From contig NZ_JAHUWZ010000004.1 of NCBI RefSeq assembly GCF_019218755.1, positions 372,001 to 436,000 of the forward strand: a stretch of DNA of 64,000 bases, in the 5' to 3' direction. The notes under the pieces are model-generated. The model had not been told where the DNA came from, searched no databases, and was given only the letters and a program-made list of their open reading frames with translations. How positions within the stretch are numbered: position 1 is the first letter of the stretch; each line of letters starts with the position of its first letter. The position numbers and the translations under genes were made by a program. Origin of the DNA: Acidovorax sp. sif1233. Lineage in GTDB: Bacteria; Pseudomonadota; Gammaproteobacteria; Burkholderiales; Burkholderiaceae_C. This document shows, piece after piece, positions 9,036-18,403 of this stretch.

Positions 9036-9407
9036 TCACCGGGCCAGGTAGAAATCCATGGGGATGAGCTCGATGGCCCATCCGCCCTCTTCGCCCAGCG
9101 TGGCCGCCGGGTGCATGGAGGCGATGCGCAGCGCCTCCTCACGGCTGTCCGCCTCGATGATGAAGAGGCCGCCGACCACTTCCTTCGACTCCGTGTACGG
9201 CCCGTCACTGACGTGCGTCTTGCCGCCGAGCGGGCGAAGCGTTGCCCAGTTGTCCAGGTCGCCAAGCGACGCGGACACCAGGACCTTGCCGGTAGCGCGC
9301 ATCTTCTCGTCCAGCGGGGGGCACTGGCGCACCAGCGCCTGGACGTCGTCCGGCGCCATCGCGGCGAATTTTTCGGGGGTGAAGTAGGCGAGGCCGAGGT
9401 ATTTCAT
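9036..9407 (-). CDS. YciI-related (DGPF motif) family protein
   Basis: A 123-residue cytoplasmic protein with the family signature DGPYTESKEVVGG and the flanking strands FIIEADSREEALRIA and HPAATLG, which match the YCII/DGPF ferredoxin-like fold. These proteins are often encoded beside ECF sigma factors, but none is visible here. The ATG at 9407 (MKYLGLAYF) is chosen because MKY(L/M)..Y is the usual start of the fold; the ribosome binding site is poor. The role of the family is unknown. Confidence 0.85.
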   Translation of the reverse strand: MKYLGLAYFTPEKFAAMAPDDVQALVRQCPPLDEKMRATGKVLVSASLGDLDNWATLRPLGGKTHVSDGPYTESKEVVGGLFIIEADSREEALRIASMHPAATLGEEGGWAIELIPMDFYLAR

Positions 9408-9532
9408 ACGGAGGTGCTTTGAGGGTGGTGATGCACTGACGACGAAGCTGACGGTCGCAAATCGACCATGTGCAGAAAAAAAGTGCGGGATCCCATAATG
9501 CCCCCTTCCCGACTTGCATTCCCCCTCACCCC

Positions 9533-10606
9533 ATGAATTCGCGGCCATCCTCCCCAGCCCTCACGGCCGCATCCCGGCAGCGGTTGTGGCAGGAGCTGGA
9601 CATGCTCTGCGGCCTGGGCCTCGGCCTCGCGCCCGTGGCCCCCGAGGTGTGCGCCGTGCTGCGCATGCTGGTGGGTGCCGATGCGGCGGCCCTGTTCTGG
9701 ATGGACGGGCAGGGCCTGCCGGAAGGCTTCCACCACGAGGATTCCCCTGCATCGGCGCAAGACCTGTTCCTCAACGAGTTCCAGCAACTGTTCGTGGGCC
9801 CCCACGAAACCAATGTGCTCGCCCTCGCCCGGCCCGATGGTCCGCGCGTCGGCAGGCTGATGGCGCCGGATGCCCGCTATTTCCGCTCCAACTCCTACAA
9901 CCTCCTCGTGCGCGCCAGCGGCCACCACCACACGCTGGACCTGCGGGTGGAAGCGCAAGGCCGCACCCGTGCCATTGCCGCGCTGTTCCGCGCCCCAGGC
10001 AAGGGCTTCGGCGACGCAGAGGCCGCGCTGCTGGAGCGCGCATCGGCCAGCCTCGCGCGGGCCTTCCCGCACACGCCCCCTGCCCGCCCCTGGGACACCG
10101 GCCTGAACAGCCCGGTGGGCCATGTGCTGTTCGACGCGGCCAACCAGCAGCCGCAGCTCGCCGACACCACCGCCATCCAGTTGCTGCGGCAAGCCAATCT
10201 TCTCGGGCTGGGCGTGCACGGCACGGCGGCAACGGCGGTACTGCACGATCTCCCCCGGCGCCTGGGCAAGCCCCCGCAGGGCGCCGAGCGCATTCCCATG
10301 CCGGGTGGCTGGCTGGCGGCCGACGCCCATACCCTGCACCCCATGGCGGGCGGGGCACAACAACTCTTGGTCACCCTGCAGCTGCTGCGCCCGCGCGGCA
10401 TCGGCGTGGTGCGCCGCGTGTTCGAACTGCCGCTGAGCCCGCTGCAGCGCGAAATTGCCCTGCTGGCCGGCCTGGGCCATGCACGCACGGACTGCACCGA
10501 GCGCACGGGCGTGGGCAGCGCCGCGCTGAAGAAGCACTTGCGCACCATTTTTGCAGCCACCGGCACCAGCGGCTGGGACGACCTGGGCCACACCCTGCGC
10601 ACCTGA
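9533..10606 (+). CDS. LuxR-type helix-turn-helix regulator, divergent
   Basis: A 357-residue protein. The C-terminal segment FELPLSPLQREIALLAGLGH, followed by GSAALKKHLRTIFAATG, has the layout of a LuxR (GerE-like) DNA-binding domain, though it is more divergent than that of the neighbouring regulator. The first 270 residues have no motif I recognise. It shares general architecture with the regulator encoded convergently at 10647-11900 (about 250 residues of sensor, then a C-terminal HTH), suggesting an old duplication. The ATG at 9533 is used; earlier in-frame codons lack coding character. Its targets may include the adjacent exported-protein genes. Confidence 0.65.
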   Translation: MNSRPSSPALTAASRQRLWQELDMLCGLGLGLAPVAPEVCAVLRMLVGADAAALFWMDGQGLPEGFHHEDSPASAQDLFLNEFQQLFVGPHETNVLALARPDGPRVGRLMAPDARYFRSNSYNLLVRASGHHHTLDLRVEAQGRTRAIAALFRAPGKGFGDAEAALLERASASLARAFPHTPPARPWDTGLNSPVGHVLFDAANQQPQLADTTAIQLLRQANLLGLGVHGTAATAVLHDLPRRLGKPPQGAERIPMPGGWLAADAHTLHPMAGGAQQLLVTLQLLRPRGIGVVRRVFELPLSPLQREIALLAGLGHARTDCTERTGVGSAALKKHLRTIFAATGTSGWDDLGHTLRT

Positions 10607-10646
10607 CTCCACGCCCCCCGGGGCGGCACATGTCCCGCTTCGCCGT

Positions 10647-11900
10647 TCAGGGCGCTGTGGTCCGCGCCCCCGCTGCCACCGCCCCATCGGCGGCCTGCCC
10701 CGGCGCCAGCAGCATGAGCCGCGCCCCCAGCGCCACCAGGTCCTGCTGGCGCTGGGTGCGGGTCTTGAGCAGAAGGGTGCTCATCTGCGTGCGCACGGTG
10801 CGGATGCGCACGCCGCGCGCGTCGGCAAAGTCTTGCGGGGTCTGGCCGCGCATCAGCGCCAGCAGCAGGGCGCCCTCGGCCGGGCTCAGCCGGTAGGCCT
10901 GGCACACCAGGGCAGCGGCGGCCGCCGCGTCCAGCGTGCGCTCCATCAGCACCCAGGCCACGCCGGGGGCCGCGTGGTTCAGGCCCAGCGCCGCCAGATC
11001 GCCCACGGCCAGCGAGACCAGCAGCAGCCCGCCCGGCAACTCGGCGCAGCCGCTTTCACCATGCAGTGACTGCGTGAACAGCGCGCCCAGCGCAGCGTCC
11101 GCCTGCCGCACATTGGCAATGCCCGTGAGCAGCTTGCGCAGGCTGCCGTGCCCGGGGCTCGCGGCAAGGTGCCGCGCGCGGGCGTTGGCGTGCAGCAGGC
11201 GCCCGCCCGTGCCGAAGAACAGCATGCCCATGGGCAGGCGCTCCATCAGTGCCTCCAGCCCCTGCGTGCGCGTGCGCAGGGACAACATCTCGCGGTGCAG
11301 GAAGGCGGCGTGCTGCAAGGCGCCGAACTCCGCATGGAAGCGCCGCGCCTGCTCTGCCGTGAAGCCCTCGTCGTCGCGCAGGCGATAGACCGACGCGAAC
11401 AGGTGGCCCCCCGGGTGCCGCGCATTCCACCCGCCGCCGAACATGCGCGTGCCGATGTCGTGCGGGCGCAGGAAGTCGTTGTAGAACGCCGTCTGCCGAA
11501 AGCGCCGTGCCGCAGGGGCGGGCGCATCCGTCACCACCGAGATGCCGCCCGGACCGGCCTGGGCGTAGCCCGCCATGGCGGCATCCCACAGCGGGTCCTG
11601 CTCGCGGTACAGCGCGGCGTAGCGCAGCGTGGCCTCGGCCGTCACGCCCCGGCCCACCAGCGCGGGCGCGCCCTCGGCCGAGGGGGTGTGCAGCCAGTAG
11701 CCCGGGTCCGGGTGTTCAGCAAAGCGCGGACCCCATTGCGCCAGTTGCTCCGGCCCGCTGGCCAGCACGAACCAGCCTATCTGGTCCGCGCCCAGGCTGG
11801 TGGCATAGCCGTGCAGCGCCTCGCCCCAGCGCGCCTCGTCGGCCACGGTGCCCAGCAGTTCGGTCAATGCGTGATGCAAGCGTGTTTCCTTTTTTCTCAT
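10647..11900 (-). CDS. LuxR-type transcriptional regulator with long N-terminal sensor region
   Basis: A 417-residue protein. The C-terminus carries a standard LuxR HTH: YRLSPAEGALLLALMRGQTP, then RGVRIRTVRTQMSTLLLKT. The middle segment (LPMGMLFFGTGGRLLHANAR) looks like a PAS core. There is no acyl-homoserine-lactone binding domain, so it is not a quorum-sensing receptor. It faces away from the kelch-protein gene at 12162, with a 261-base shared upstream region, which makes control of that gene plausible. Its 3' end is 40 bases from the convergent regulator. Confidence 0.85.
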   Translation of the reverse strand: MRKKETRLHHALTELLGTVADEARWGEALHGYATSLGADQIGWFVLASGPEQLAQWGPRFAEHPDPGYWLHTPSAEGAPALVGRGVTAEATLRYAALYREQDPLWDAAMAGYAQAGPGGISVVTDAPAPAARRFRQTAFYNDFLRPHDIGTRMFGGGWNARHPGGHLFASVYRLRDDEGFTAEQARRFHAEFGALQHAAFLHREMLSLRTRTQGLEALMERLPMGMLFFGTGGRLLHANARARHLAASPGHGSLRKLLTGIANVRQADAALGALFTQSLHGESGCAELPGGLLLVSLAVGDLAALGLNHAAPGVAWVLMERTLDAAAAAALVCQAYRLSPAEGALLLALMRGQTPQDFADARGVRIRTVRTQMSTLLLKTRTQRQQDLVALGARLMLLAPGQAADGAVAAGARTTAP

Positions 11901-12161
11901 CGCCGGGCCGCCCCAGGCTCAAAAGCCGCTCACTGGGGGCTGCGCCCCACGCGCGGCGGGAAAGCGTGGGGCCACGCCTATCCCGGCGGCGCCGATTGTG
12001 CGGGGCCGCCGCGGCGCGCGCCATTCCCCCTCGGGATACCCCACGCCACTTGCGCGACGATTTGCCAACAAATGCACGCGCATCGGTCAGGTGACCGATA
12101 GGCAGAAAGCACGGGCGTTCCAAGAATCGCGGGCTTCTGCTTGCTCTCAGGAGACCCCCCA

Positions 12162-15047
12162 ATGACCACCCCCGCATGGGCCGACACGGCCCGTCGCGTT
12201 CTGCACGCCACCGCGCTGTGCCTGGGCGTTGCCAGCACCGCGCATGCCGCGGGCTGGCAGGCTGCCGGCAGCTTCACCGGCGCGCGCTACCAGCACACCG
12301 CCACACAATTGGCCGATGGCCGCGTGCTCCTCGCCGGGGGGCGCGGCGGCGGCGTGCTGGCCAGCACGCAGCTTTACGACACCGCCACGGGCCGCTGGAC
12401 CAGCGGCCCCGCCCTGCCCGGCCCGCGCGCGGGCCACACGGCCACGCCGCTCCTGGACGGCACGGTGCTGATCGCGGGCGGAGAGGGCGGCACCGGCGCA
12501 TCGGTGCGCGAGGCCGCCACCTTCGACCCGCAGGCCGGCGCCGTCAGCGCCACCGCCGGCACCATGGCGCTGCGCCGTCGCCAGCACACCGCCACGCTGC
12601 TGCCCGACGGCCGCGTGCTCGTGGCCGGTGGCCGGGGCACCGCCGGGCAAGACGGCCTGCAGTCCGCCGAAATCTACGACCCCGCCACCCGCACCTGGGA
12701 CAGCACCGGCTCCATGCCCGGCATGGGCGCGCGCCAGCACACGGCCACGCTGCTCGCCGACGGCCGCGTGCTCGTGGCGGGCGGCATCGACAACGGCGAC
12801 AGCGTCACCAACACCGCCGCACTCTGGAGCCCCGCCACCGGCACCTGGACCGCCGCCGCGCCGCTGCCGGCGCGCCGCGTGAACCACACGGCCACCCTGC
12901 TGCCCGACGGCCGCGTGTTCGTGGCCGGCGGCAACGACGGCGGCGGTGCGCTGGGCGACACCCTGCTGTACGACCCCTCCGCCAACACCTGGACGGCCAG
13001 CGGCGCCCTGCAGGTTGCGCGCACCCAGCACAGCGCCGCGCTGCTGCCCGACGGGCGCGTGCTGCTGGCGGGCGGCGCGGACGACGCCGGTGGCACGCCC
13101 ATGGCGGCGGTGGAAATCTTCAGCCCCGCTGCGGGCCTGAGCAGCGTCTATGCCCCCATGGCGCAGGCACGCGGCCAGCACAGCGCGCTGCTGCTGCACA
13201 CCGGCGAGGTTCTGGTGGCGGGCGGCGAGGGCGCGGGGGGCGGCGCGTTGGCGAACGTCGAACTATTGCAGCTCAACACCCTGGCCGCGCGCCACACCGC
13301 AAGCTTGGCCGCGGCGCGCCAGCTCCACACCGCCTCACGGGTGTCGAGCAATGGCGAGGTGCTGATCGCAGGCGGCACCGTGGGCAACAGCAGCACGGTC
13401 AGCAATACCGCGCTGCGCTACAGCCCCAGCACCGCGCAGTGGAGCAGTACCACGGCCATGCACGATGCCCGTGTCGAACACACGCAAACCCTGCTGCCCA
13501 ATGACCGCTTTGTGCTCGTGGCGGGCGGCTACAACGGCTCCGTCGCCCTGGACAGCGCCGAAATTTACGACGCCAACACGGCGAGCTGGACGCGCACCTC
13601 GCCCCTGCTGCGCCCCCGCGCCGCCCACGCCGCCACCGTACTACCCAGTGGCGACGTGCTCATCGCGGGCGGCACGGGCTACGGCGCCGCCAGCAGCGCA
13701 GAGGTCTATCGCGCTGCCACCCTCCAATGGCAGGCCACGGGAGACATGATCCAGCCCCGCGACCGGCATCACGCCGCTACACGGCTGCCCGATGGCCGCG
13801 TCCTGGTGACCGGGGGCCGCAACGCAGGTAGCATCCATAGCAGCGCCGAGTTGTACACCCCCGCCACCGGCACCTGGGCGCCCGCCTCCGCGATGACTCA
13901 CATGCGCGCCGGGCACGCCGCCACGCTGCTGCCGGATGGGCGTGTGCTGGTGGCTGGCGGCAGTGGCAGTACCGCGGCCTCGGGCACCAGCGCTGAAATC
14001 TTCGATCCCGCCACCAACACCTGGCAGGCCACGGGCAACCTGCTGACGGGCCGTGTCTATCACCGCGCCGCTGCACTGCCCAATGGCCGCGTGCTCGTCA
14101 CCGGCGGCTCGAGCACCACGGCCCCCTTCGGCCCCGTCGCCAGCGCCGAGCTGTACGACCCTGCCACCGGCACTTGGCAGGCCGTGGACGCCATGCCGCA
14201 GGCGCGCACCGACCACACCGCCACCTTGCTGGCCAACGGCGAAGTGCTCATCACCGGTGGCATCAACGCCGGCGGCCCCATCGCCACCGCCTTGCTTTAC
14301 GGCAACCCCAGCGCCGTGGCGGATGCCCGTCGCCCCCGCATCACGTCCTACCCGGGCCGGATGTCCCGCAGTGACACGCCAGAGTTGTCGGGTCTGCGCA
14401 TGGTAGGCGCCGTCGAAGCCAGCAGCGGCGGCACCGGCCAATCGGCCACGCAAGTGCCGCTGGTGCGCCTGCAAGGCGAAGACGGCGGCGCCGTGGTGTG
14501 GCTGCCCATCGCACGCATCCGCCCCAATGGCGGCAGCGAAACCGTCGTCGTCACCGGCCTTCTGCCAGCGAGCATGGCGCCCGGCCTGTACCGCGCCACG
14601 GTGTTCGTCAACGGTCTGGCGTCCGATTCGGTGCCCATCGAAGTGATGCCGGCAGGCGCGCCCAACGCCCCCACCGACGTCACCGCCACGCCCGGCAACG
14701 CGCAGGTCACCGTGCGCTGGCAGGCGCCCGTGGGCGGCACCGCGCCCACGTCGTACACCGTCACCGCCCAGCCCGGCGGCGCCAGTTGCACCGTGCAGCA
14801 CCCCGCCACCACCTGCACCGTGACGGGCCTCACCAACGGCGTCACCTACACCTTCACCGTCACGGCCAACAACACGGGCGGCAGCGCATCGGCCCCGCCC
14901 ACGGGCGGCGTGGCGCCCGCGCCCGGGCCGGTGGTCGATCCGGGCGGCGCGCAGGCCATTCCCACCTTGAGCGAATGGGGCGTGCTGCTGCTCGCCGCGC
15001 TGATGCTGCTGGCCGGCCTGCGCGCACGCCGATTTGTTGTTGTTTAA
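12162..15047 (+). CDS. Giant exported kelch-repeat protein with fibronectin III domain and IPTL-CTERM tail
   Basis: The ATG at 12162 has AGGAG nine bases upstream and opens a signal peptide cut after STAHA. The mature protein contains 14 kelch-type repeats, most built on HTATLLPDGRVLVAGG, from about residue 40 to 720. Fourteen repeats would make two seven-bladed beta-propellers. A linker follows, then a fibronectin III domain (starting NAPTDVTATPGNAQVTVRW), then IPTLSEWGVLLLAALMLLAG with LRARR, a near-consensus IPTL-CTERM tail. No galactose-oxidase copper ligands were identified, so a binding or adhesion role is more likely than catalysis. The 961-residue gene ends inside a hairpin repeat and is followed after 57 bases by a chitinase. 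Confidence 0.9.
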   Translation: MTTPAWADTARRVLHATALCLGVASTAHAAGWQAAGSFTGARYQHTATQLADGRVLLAGGRGGGVLASTQLYDTATGRWTSGPALPGPRAGHTATPLLDGTVLIAGGEGGTGASVREAATFDPQAGAVSATAGTMALRRRQHTATLLPDGRVLVAGGRGTAGQDGLQSAEIYDPATRTWDSTGSMPGMGARQHTATLLADGRVLVAGGIDNGDSVTNTAALWSPATGTWTAAAPLPARRVNHTATLLPDGRVFVAGGNDGGGALGDTLLYDPSANTWTASGALQVARTQHSAALLPDGRVLLAGGADDAGGTPMAAVEIFSPAAGLSSVYAPMAQARGQHSALLLHTGEVLVAGGEGAGGGALANVELLQLNTLAARHTASLAAARQLHTASRVSSNGEVLIAGGTVGNSSTVSNTALRYSPSTAQWSSTTAMHDARVEHTQTLLPNDRFVLVAGGYNGSVALDSAEIYDANTASWTRTSPLLRPRAAHAATVLPSGDVLIAGGTGYGAASSAEVYRAATLQWQATGDMIQPRDRHHAATRLPDGRVLVTGGRNAGSIHSSAELYTPATGTWAPASAMTHMRAGHAATLLPDGRVLVAGGSGSTAASGTSAEIFDPATNTWQATGNLLTGRVYHRAAALPNGRVLVTGGSSTTAPFGPVASAELYDPATGTWQAVDAMPQARTDHTATLLANGEVLITGGINAGGPIATALLYGNPSAVADARRPRITSYPGRMSRSDTPELSGLRMVGAVEASSGGTGQSATQVPLVRLQGEDGGAVVWLPIARIRPNGGSETVVVTGLLPASMAPGLYRATVFVNGLASDSVPIEVMPAGAPNAPTDVTATPGNAQVTVRWQAPVGGTAPTSYTVTAQPGGASCTVQHPATTCTVTGLTNGVTYTFTVTANNTGGSASAPPTGGVAPAPGPVVDPGGAQAIPTLSEWGVLLLAALMLLAGLRARRFVVV

Positions 15048-15098
15048 CTATCAAAAAGAGAGCTGCCAGCGCTTTCCAGAAAAGCGCTGGCGGCCAGG
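15046..15098 (-). repeat. Intergenic hairpin repeat, copy 2 (inverted)
   Basis: Read on the minus strand it gives GGCCGCCAGCGCTT, then AAGCGCTGGCAGCT and TTTTTGATAGTT, the same skeleton as copies at 8166 and 48482. The arms CCAGCGCTTT and AAAGCGCTGG pair with a short loop. It overlaps the kelch gene's stop codon and ends seven bases before the chitinase start. Confidence 0.7.
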
Positions 15099-15104
15099 AA
15101 CACC

Positions 15105-17462
15105 ATGAAAAACCTTACCTCCCACCCCTGGATCCCACGCGCCCTGGCCGCCTCGCTGCTGCTGGCCGGCACCCAGGCCTTCGCGCTGGAATGCGCCCCC
15201 GGCCAATGGCTGGCGGAGTACTTTCCCAACACCAAGCTGGCGGGCGCTGCCGTGCTGGAGCGCTGCGAGAGCGGCCCCATCGACTACTACTGGATGACCG
15301 ACAGCCCGGCCCCCAGGCTGCCGGTGGACAGCTTCTCCGCGCGCTGGACCGCAAGCCTGCCGTTCGCCGCGGGCGCCGCCAGGTTCACGACATACACCGA
15401 CGACGGCGTGCGCGTGTTCGTGGATGGCAAGCGCATCATCAACAACTGGACCGTGCACGGCATCACGATGGACACGGCGTCCGTGCGCCTGTCCGAGGGG
15501 CGCCACACCGTGCGCATGGAGTACTTCGAGGCGGGCGGCGAAGGACTCGCGCAGCTCTTCATCGACGGCACGGCGCCGAACACGCCACCGCCCCAGCCTC
15601 CACGCATCCAGGCTTTCACGGCCCAGCCCGACGTGATCGAGGCGGGCAACAGCAGCATCCTCTCGTGGAGCACGGAGAACGCCACGGCCTGTACCGCCAC
15701 GGGGGGCTGGAGCGGAGAACAGGCAGGCACCGGCGGCACCAGCGTGCGGCCCACCGTCACCACCACCTACGGACTGAGCTGCCGCAACGCGGCTGGCGCC
15801 ACCACGGCCGCATCGGCCACGGTGACCGTGCGCAAAGCACAGCAGCCCCCCACCATCGGCAGTTTCACTGCCACGCCCGCACGCATCATGGCGGGCCAGA
15901 GCACCCAGCTGGCCTGGCAGGCCCACAACGCGACCACCTGCACGGCTTCGGGCGGCTGGAGCGGGCCGCGCGCGGCCGAGGGCAACGAACTGGTGCGCCC
16001 CGCAGCGAACGCTGCGTACACGCTGACCTGCACCAACACCGCGGGCCAAAGCGTGGCCGCCACCACCCAGGTGGCCGTGGAGGCCACCAATCCGCTGCCA
16101 CCCGTGGGCGGCGTGACGGCCGCCAGGACCAGCCGCGGGGTGAACGTGGGATGGAACCCCACCGCCCAGAGCGGCAAATGGGTCAACGGCTACTACGCGG
16201 GCTGGTTCTGGGAAACCTACCCGCCCGAAGCCGTGGACATGGGCACCATGACGCACTTCGTCTTCGGCCGCTATGCGCCCGCGCTCGGTTCACTGCCCGG
16301 CGGCCGGGCGGGCGACCTGCTGGAGGGCGCCGGCTCGGGCCACCTGGCCAACGTGGAGGACGCGCTGATCGCCAAGGCCCACGCCGCGGGCGCCAAGGCG
16401 GTGATGATGGTGGGCGGAGACAGCGACGGGCCCGGTTTTGTTGCCGCCACCGCCAATGCCACGGTGCGCGCGCGCTTCATCAAGAACATCCTCGACAAGG
16501 CGGTGCAGAAAAACTACGACGGCGTGGACATCGACTGGGAAGAGAACCTCGACACGGTGGCTACCCGCGCCCAGGCCCTGGCGCTGCTGCGCGAGCTGCG
16601 CGCCGCCTCGGCGCTGCGTGCCCGCTACCAGGCGCCGAACGCGCCGCTGGAGCTGAGCTGGCCCGGCTTCTGGGTCAACAAGAACGACCCCGACATCACG
16701 CCCTGGCACGCGGAGGTGGCCGCCGCAGTCGATCGTTTCAATCTGATGACCTACAGCATGGCCGGCGACTGGGGCTGGCAGTCGTGGCACCACTCGCCGC
16801 TGTCCGGTGCGGGCGATCTGTACCCGACCTCGATTGAATCGACGGTGCAGGCCTATCTGGACATGGGCATCGCGCGCTCCAGGCTGGGCATCGGCATCGG
16901 CCTGTACGGTGCGTACTACAACCATCCCGTCACCGGTCCGCGCCAGAGCATGGACGGCATGCAAGGCTGGATGAACAACGGCGACTGGGAGAACAACTAC
17001 CAGCGCCTGGTGAACGACAACGCCTTCAACCGCGCGGGCGCCACGTACCACTGGGACGACGTGGCCAAGCAAGGCTACATGACCTACTCGCCACCCTGGA
17101 ACCGCGGCACGAACACGCCGGTCACCTACCTGAGCTTCGAAGACGAGCGCTCCATCGCCGAGAAGGGCAAATGGGTGCGCGAGCAGGGCCTGGGCGGAAC
17201 ACTGGTGTGGACCATCAACTATGGCTACCTGCCGCAATCGAACAGCAATCCGCAGATGCAGGCCGTCAAGCAGGCCTTCATCGCGGACAGCGCCACGCGC
17301 TACCGCGTCTACCGCGACGGCGTGGCGATTGCCACGGTGACCGGCTCGGGCTACACCGACGTCGCGCCGCCGCTCGGCAGCCACTACTACCAGGTCAGCG
17401 TGCTGGATGCCGCGGGCAACGAGGGGCCACTGTCCGCACCCGTGACGGTGCAGCTCCCCTGA
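15105..17462 (+). CDS. Secreted PA14-containing chitinase, glycoside hydrolase family 18
   Basis: A 785-residue exported enzyme. A signal peptide (cut after QAFA) is followed by a PA14 domain (about 32-155: WLAEYFPNTKLAG, TYTDDGVRVFVDGKRIINNW). Two similar Ig-like modules come next (about 165-340, each with TCTA(T/S)GGWSG), then a GH18 barrel (about 360-710) and a short fibronectin-like end. The catalytic motif YDGVDIDWEE is intact (DxxDxDxE), so chitin or a related GlcNAc polymer should be cleaved. The barrel also keeps FNLMTYSMAGDWGWQ and GGTLVWTINYG. Unlike its upstream neighbour it lacks an IPTL tail and is probably released into the medium. Confidence 0.92.
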   Translation: MKNLTSHPWIPRALAASLLLAGTQAFALECAPGQWLAEYFPNTKLAGAAVLERCESGPIDYYWMTDSPAPRLPVDSFSARWTASLPFAAGAARFTTYTDDGVRVFVDGKRIINNWTVHGITMDTASVRLSEGRHTVRMEYFEAGGEGLAQLFIDGTAPNTPPPQPPRIQAFTAQPDVIEAGNSSILSWSTENATACTATGGWSGEQAGTGGTSVRPTVTTTYGLSCRNAAGATTAASATVTVRKAQQPPTIGSFTATPARIMAGQSTQLAWQAHNATTCTASGGWSGPRAAEGNELVRPAANAAYTLTCTNTAGQSVAATTQVAVEATNPLPPVGGVTAARTSRGVNVGWNPTAQSGKWVNGYYAGWFWETYPPEAVDMGTMTHFVFGRYAPALGSLPGGRAGDLLEGAGSGHLANVEDALIAKAHAAGAKAVMMVGGDSDGPGFVAATANATVRARFIKNILDKAVQKNYDGVDIDWEENLDTVATRAQALALLRELRAASALRARYQAPNAPLELSWPGFWVNKNDPDITPWHAEVAAAVDRFNLMTYSMAGDWGWQSWHHSPLSGAGDLYPTSIESTVQAYLDMGIARSRLGIGIGLYGAYYNHPVTGPRQSMDGMQGWMNNGDWENNYQRLVNDNAFNRAGATYHWDDVAKQGYMTYSPPWNRGTNTPVTYLSFEDERSIAEKGKWVREQGLGGTLVWTINYGYLPQSNSNPQMQAVKQAFIADSATRYRVYRDGVAIATVTGSGYTDVAPPLGSHYYQVSVLDAAGNEGPLSAPVTVQLP

Positions 17463-17580
17463 CGGCCGACAGCGAAGCGGGCGCACTCAGCGAGGGCAAG
17501 GGCGCCTGAGCGGCGCAAGGGGCCAGGGCTCGCCGTCCACGAAGCCAGCCCCGCCTTGGCCGGCGAAAGTGCGCTGGCGC

Positions 17581-17608
17581 ACGCCGCACGCCGCACGCCG
17601 CACGCCGC
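17581..17608 (+). repeat. Four tandem copies of a 7-base unit (ACGCCGC)
   Basis: Four perfect head-to-tail heptamers lie in the 189-base space between the chitinase gene and the convergent IPTL-tailed gene. They are outside any coding sequence I accept. Such tracts are prone to slippage. Confidence 0.85.
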
Positions 17609-17649
17609 ATGCAAGATATGGGGATCGGGGCTGCGGCCCAGCCTCCGAA

Positions 17650-17679
17650 CCTCAGGCTGCGTACGCCCGCAGCCTGAGG
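17650..17679 (-). terminator. Strong hairpin overlapping the end of the IPTL-tailed gene
   Basis: CCTCAGGCTGCG (17650-17661) and CGCAGCCTGAGG (17668-17679) form a perfect 12-bp stem with a 6-base loop. The minus-strand stop codon lies inside the stem. There is no T-run, so it is either a weak terminator or a messenger-protecting hairpin. Confidence 0.5.
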
Positions 17680-18227
17680 GCGCCCGCCATGGCCAGTGCG
17701 GCAGCAAGGAACATCACCATCCATTCGGACAAGGTTGGCACAGGGGCGGGAACACTGGCCGCCATCACGGTGAGCGTTCCCGATGCGGCGGCGCCAGGCG
17801 GGGCATTGCTGGACGTGACTGGCGACGTCGTGTTGACGTGCGCGCCGATGACTGTCCCCCGAACACTGACGGTAATCGTGCAGGACTGGCCTCCGGCAAG
17901 CACGTTCGATCTGCTGGAAAAGGTCTCCGCGCCGGGGTTGATGGAGAACATGCCTCCCCCCGTCGCGAGCGTGCTGCATGTGCCGCCCGTTTGGGTGATG
18001 AGATCGATCCCCGCCGGCATGGTGTCACTGAATTGAACGTTGTTGAGCGCCACGGCAACGTTTGGATTCGTCACCGTGATCGTCGCGATGGAATTGCCGT
18101 TGGGCGCGACCACTGACGGGTTGAAGCTCTTGGCGATGACCGGTGCGACTTGCGCCGATGCGGTTGCTGCAAAGAGCGCACTGAAAAGCAAAGCCGTGAC
18201 GGCAAGACGCGGCGACTGGTGGTTCAT
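17652..18227 (-). CDS. Small exported DUF11-like protein with IPTL-CTERM tail
   Basis: A 191-residue protein. The signal peptide ends at TASAQ. One beta-sandwich repeat follows (IAKSFNPSVVAPNGNSIATI, LNNVQFSDTMPAGI), the pattern of DUF11-type repeats found in surface proteins. The C-terminus is PVPTLSEWMVMFLAAALAMA then RLRAYAA, an IPTL-CTERM variant. It is divergent from the salicylate hydroxylase genes across a 308-base region. It resembles a one-repeat version of the much larger protein at 51769-54588. Function beyond surface display is unknown. Confidence 0.8.
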   Translation of the reverse strand: MNHQSPRLAVTALLFSALFAATASAQVAPVIAKSFNPSVVAPNGNSIATITVTNPNVAVALNNVQFSDTMPAGIDLITQTGGTCSTLATGGGMFSINPGAETFSSRSNVLAGGQSCTITVSVRGTVIGAHVNTTSPVTSSNAPPGAAASGTLTVMAASVPAPVPTLSEWMVMFLAAALAMAGALRLRAYAA

Positions 18228-18403
18228 TGCACTCTTTCTGGGTTGTGTGGGTGATTATTGACCGCCGCGGCGCAGCAGCGCGCCGACACACGCGGTGGGA
18301 GCAGCTCCATGCGACCCGCGCCTGGCCCGGACACCGTCATGCTGCGCCGCCCTTGTTCACCTCCCACCCACAACAAGGCCCCCAGGCCGTGCCCAAAAGC
18401 AAT

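Noticed and set aside
9533-11900. LuxR-type pair as a quorum-sensing system
   Set aside because: No autoinducer-binding domain and no LuxI-type synthase in the window.
12270-14260. Regularly repeated DNA in the kelch gene, first considered as a CRISPR-like array
   Set aside because: The repeats are in frame, degenerate at third positions and translate to kelch blades; there are no uniform spacers or cas genes.
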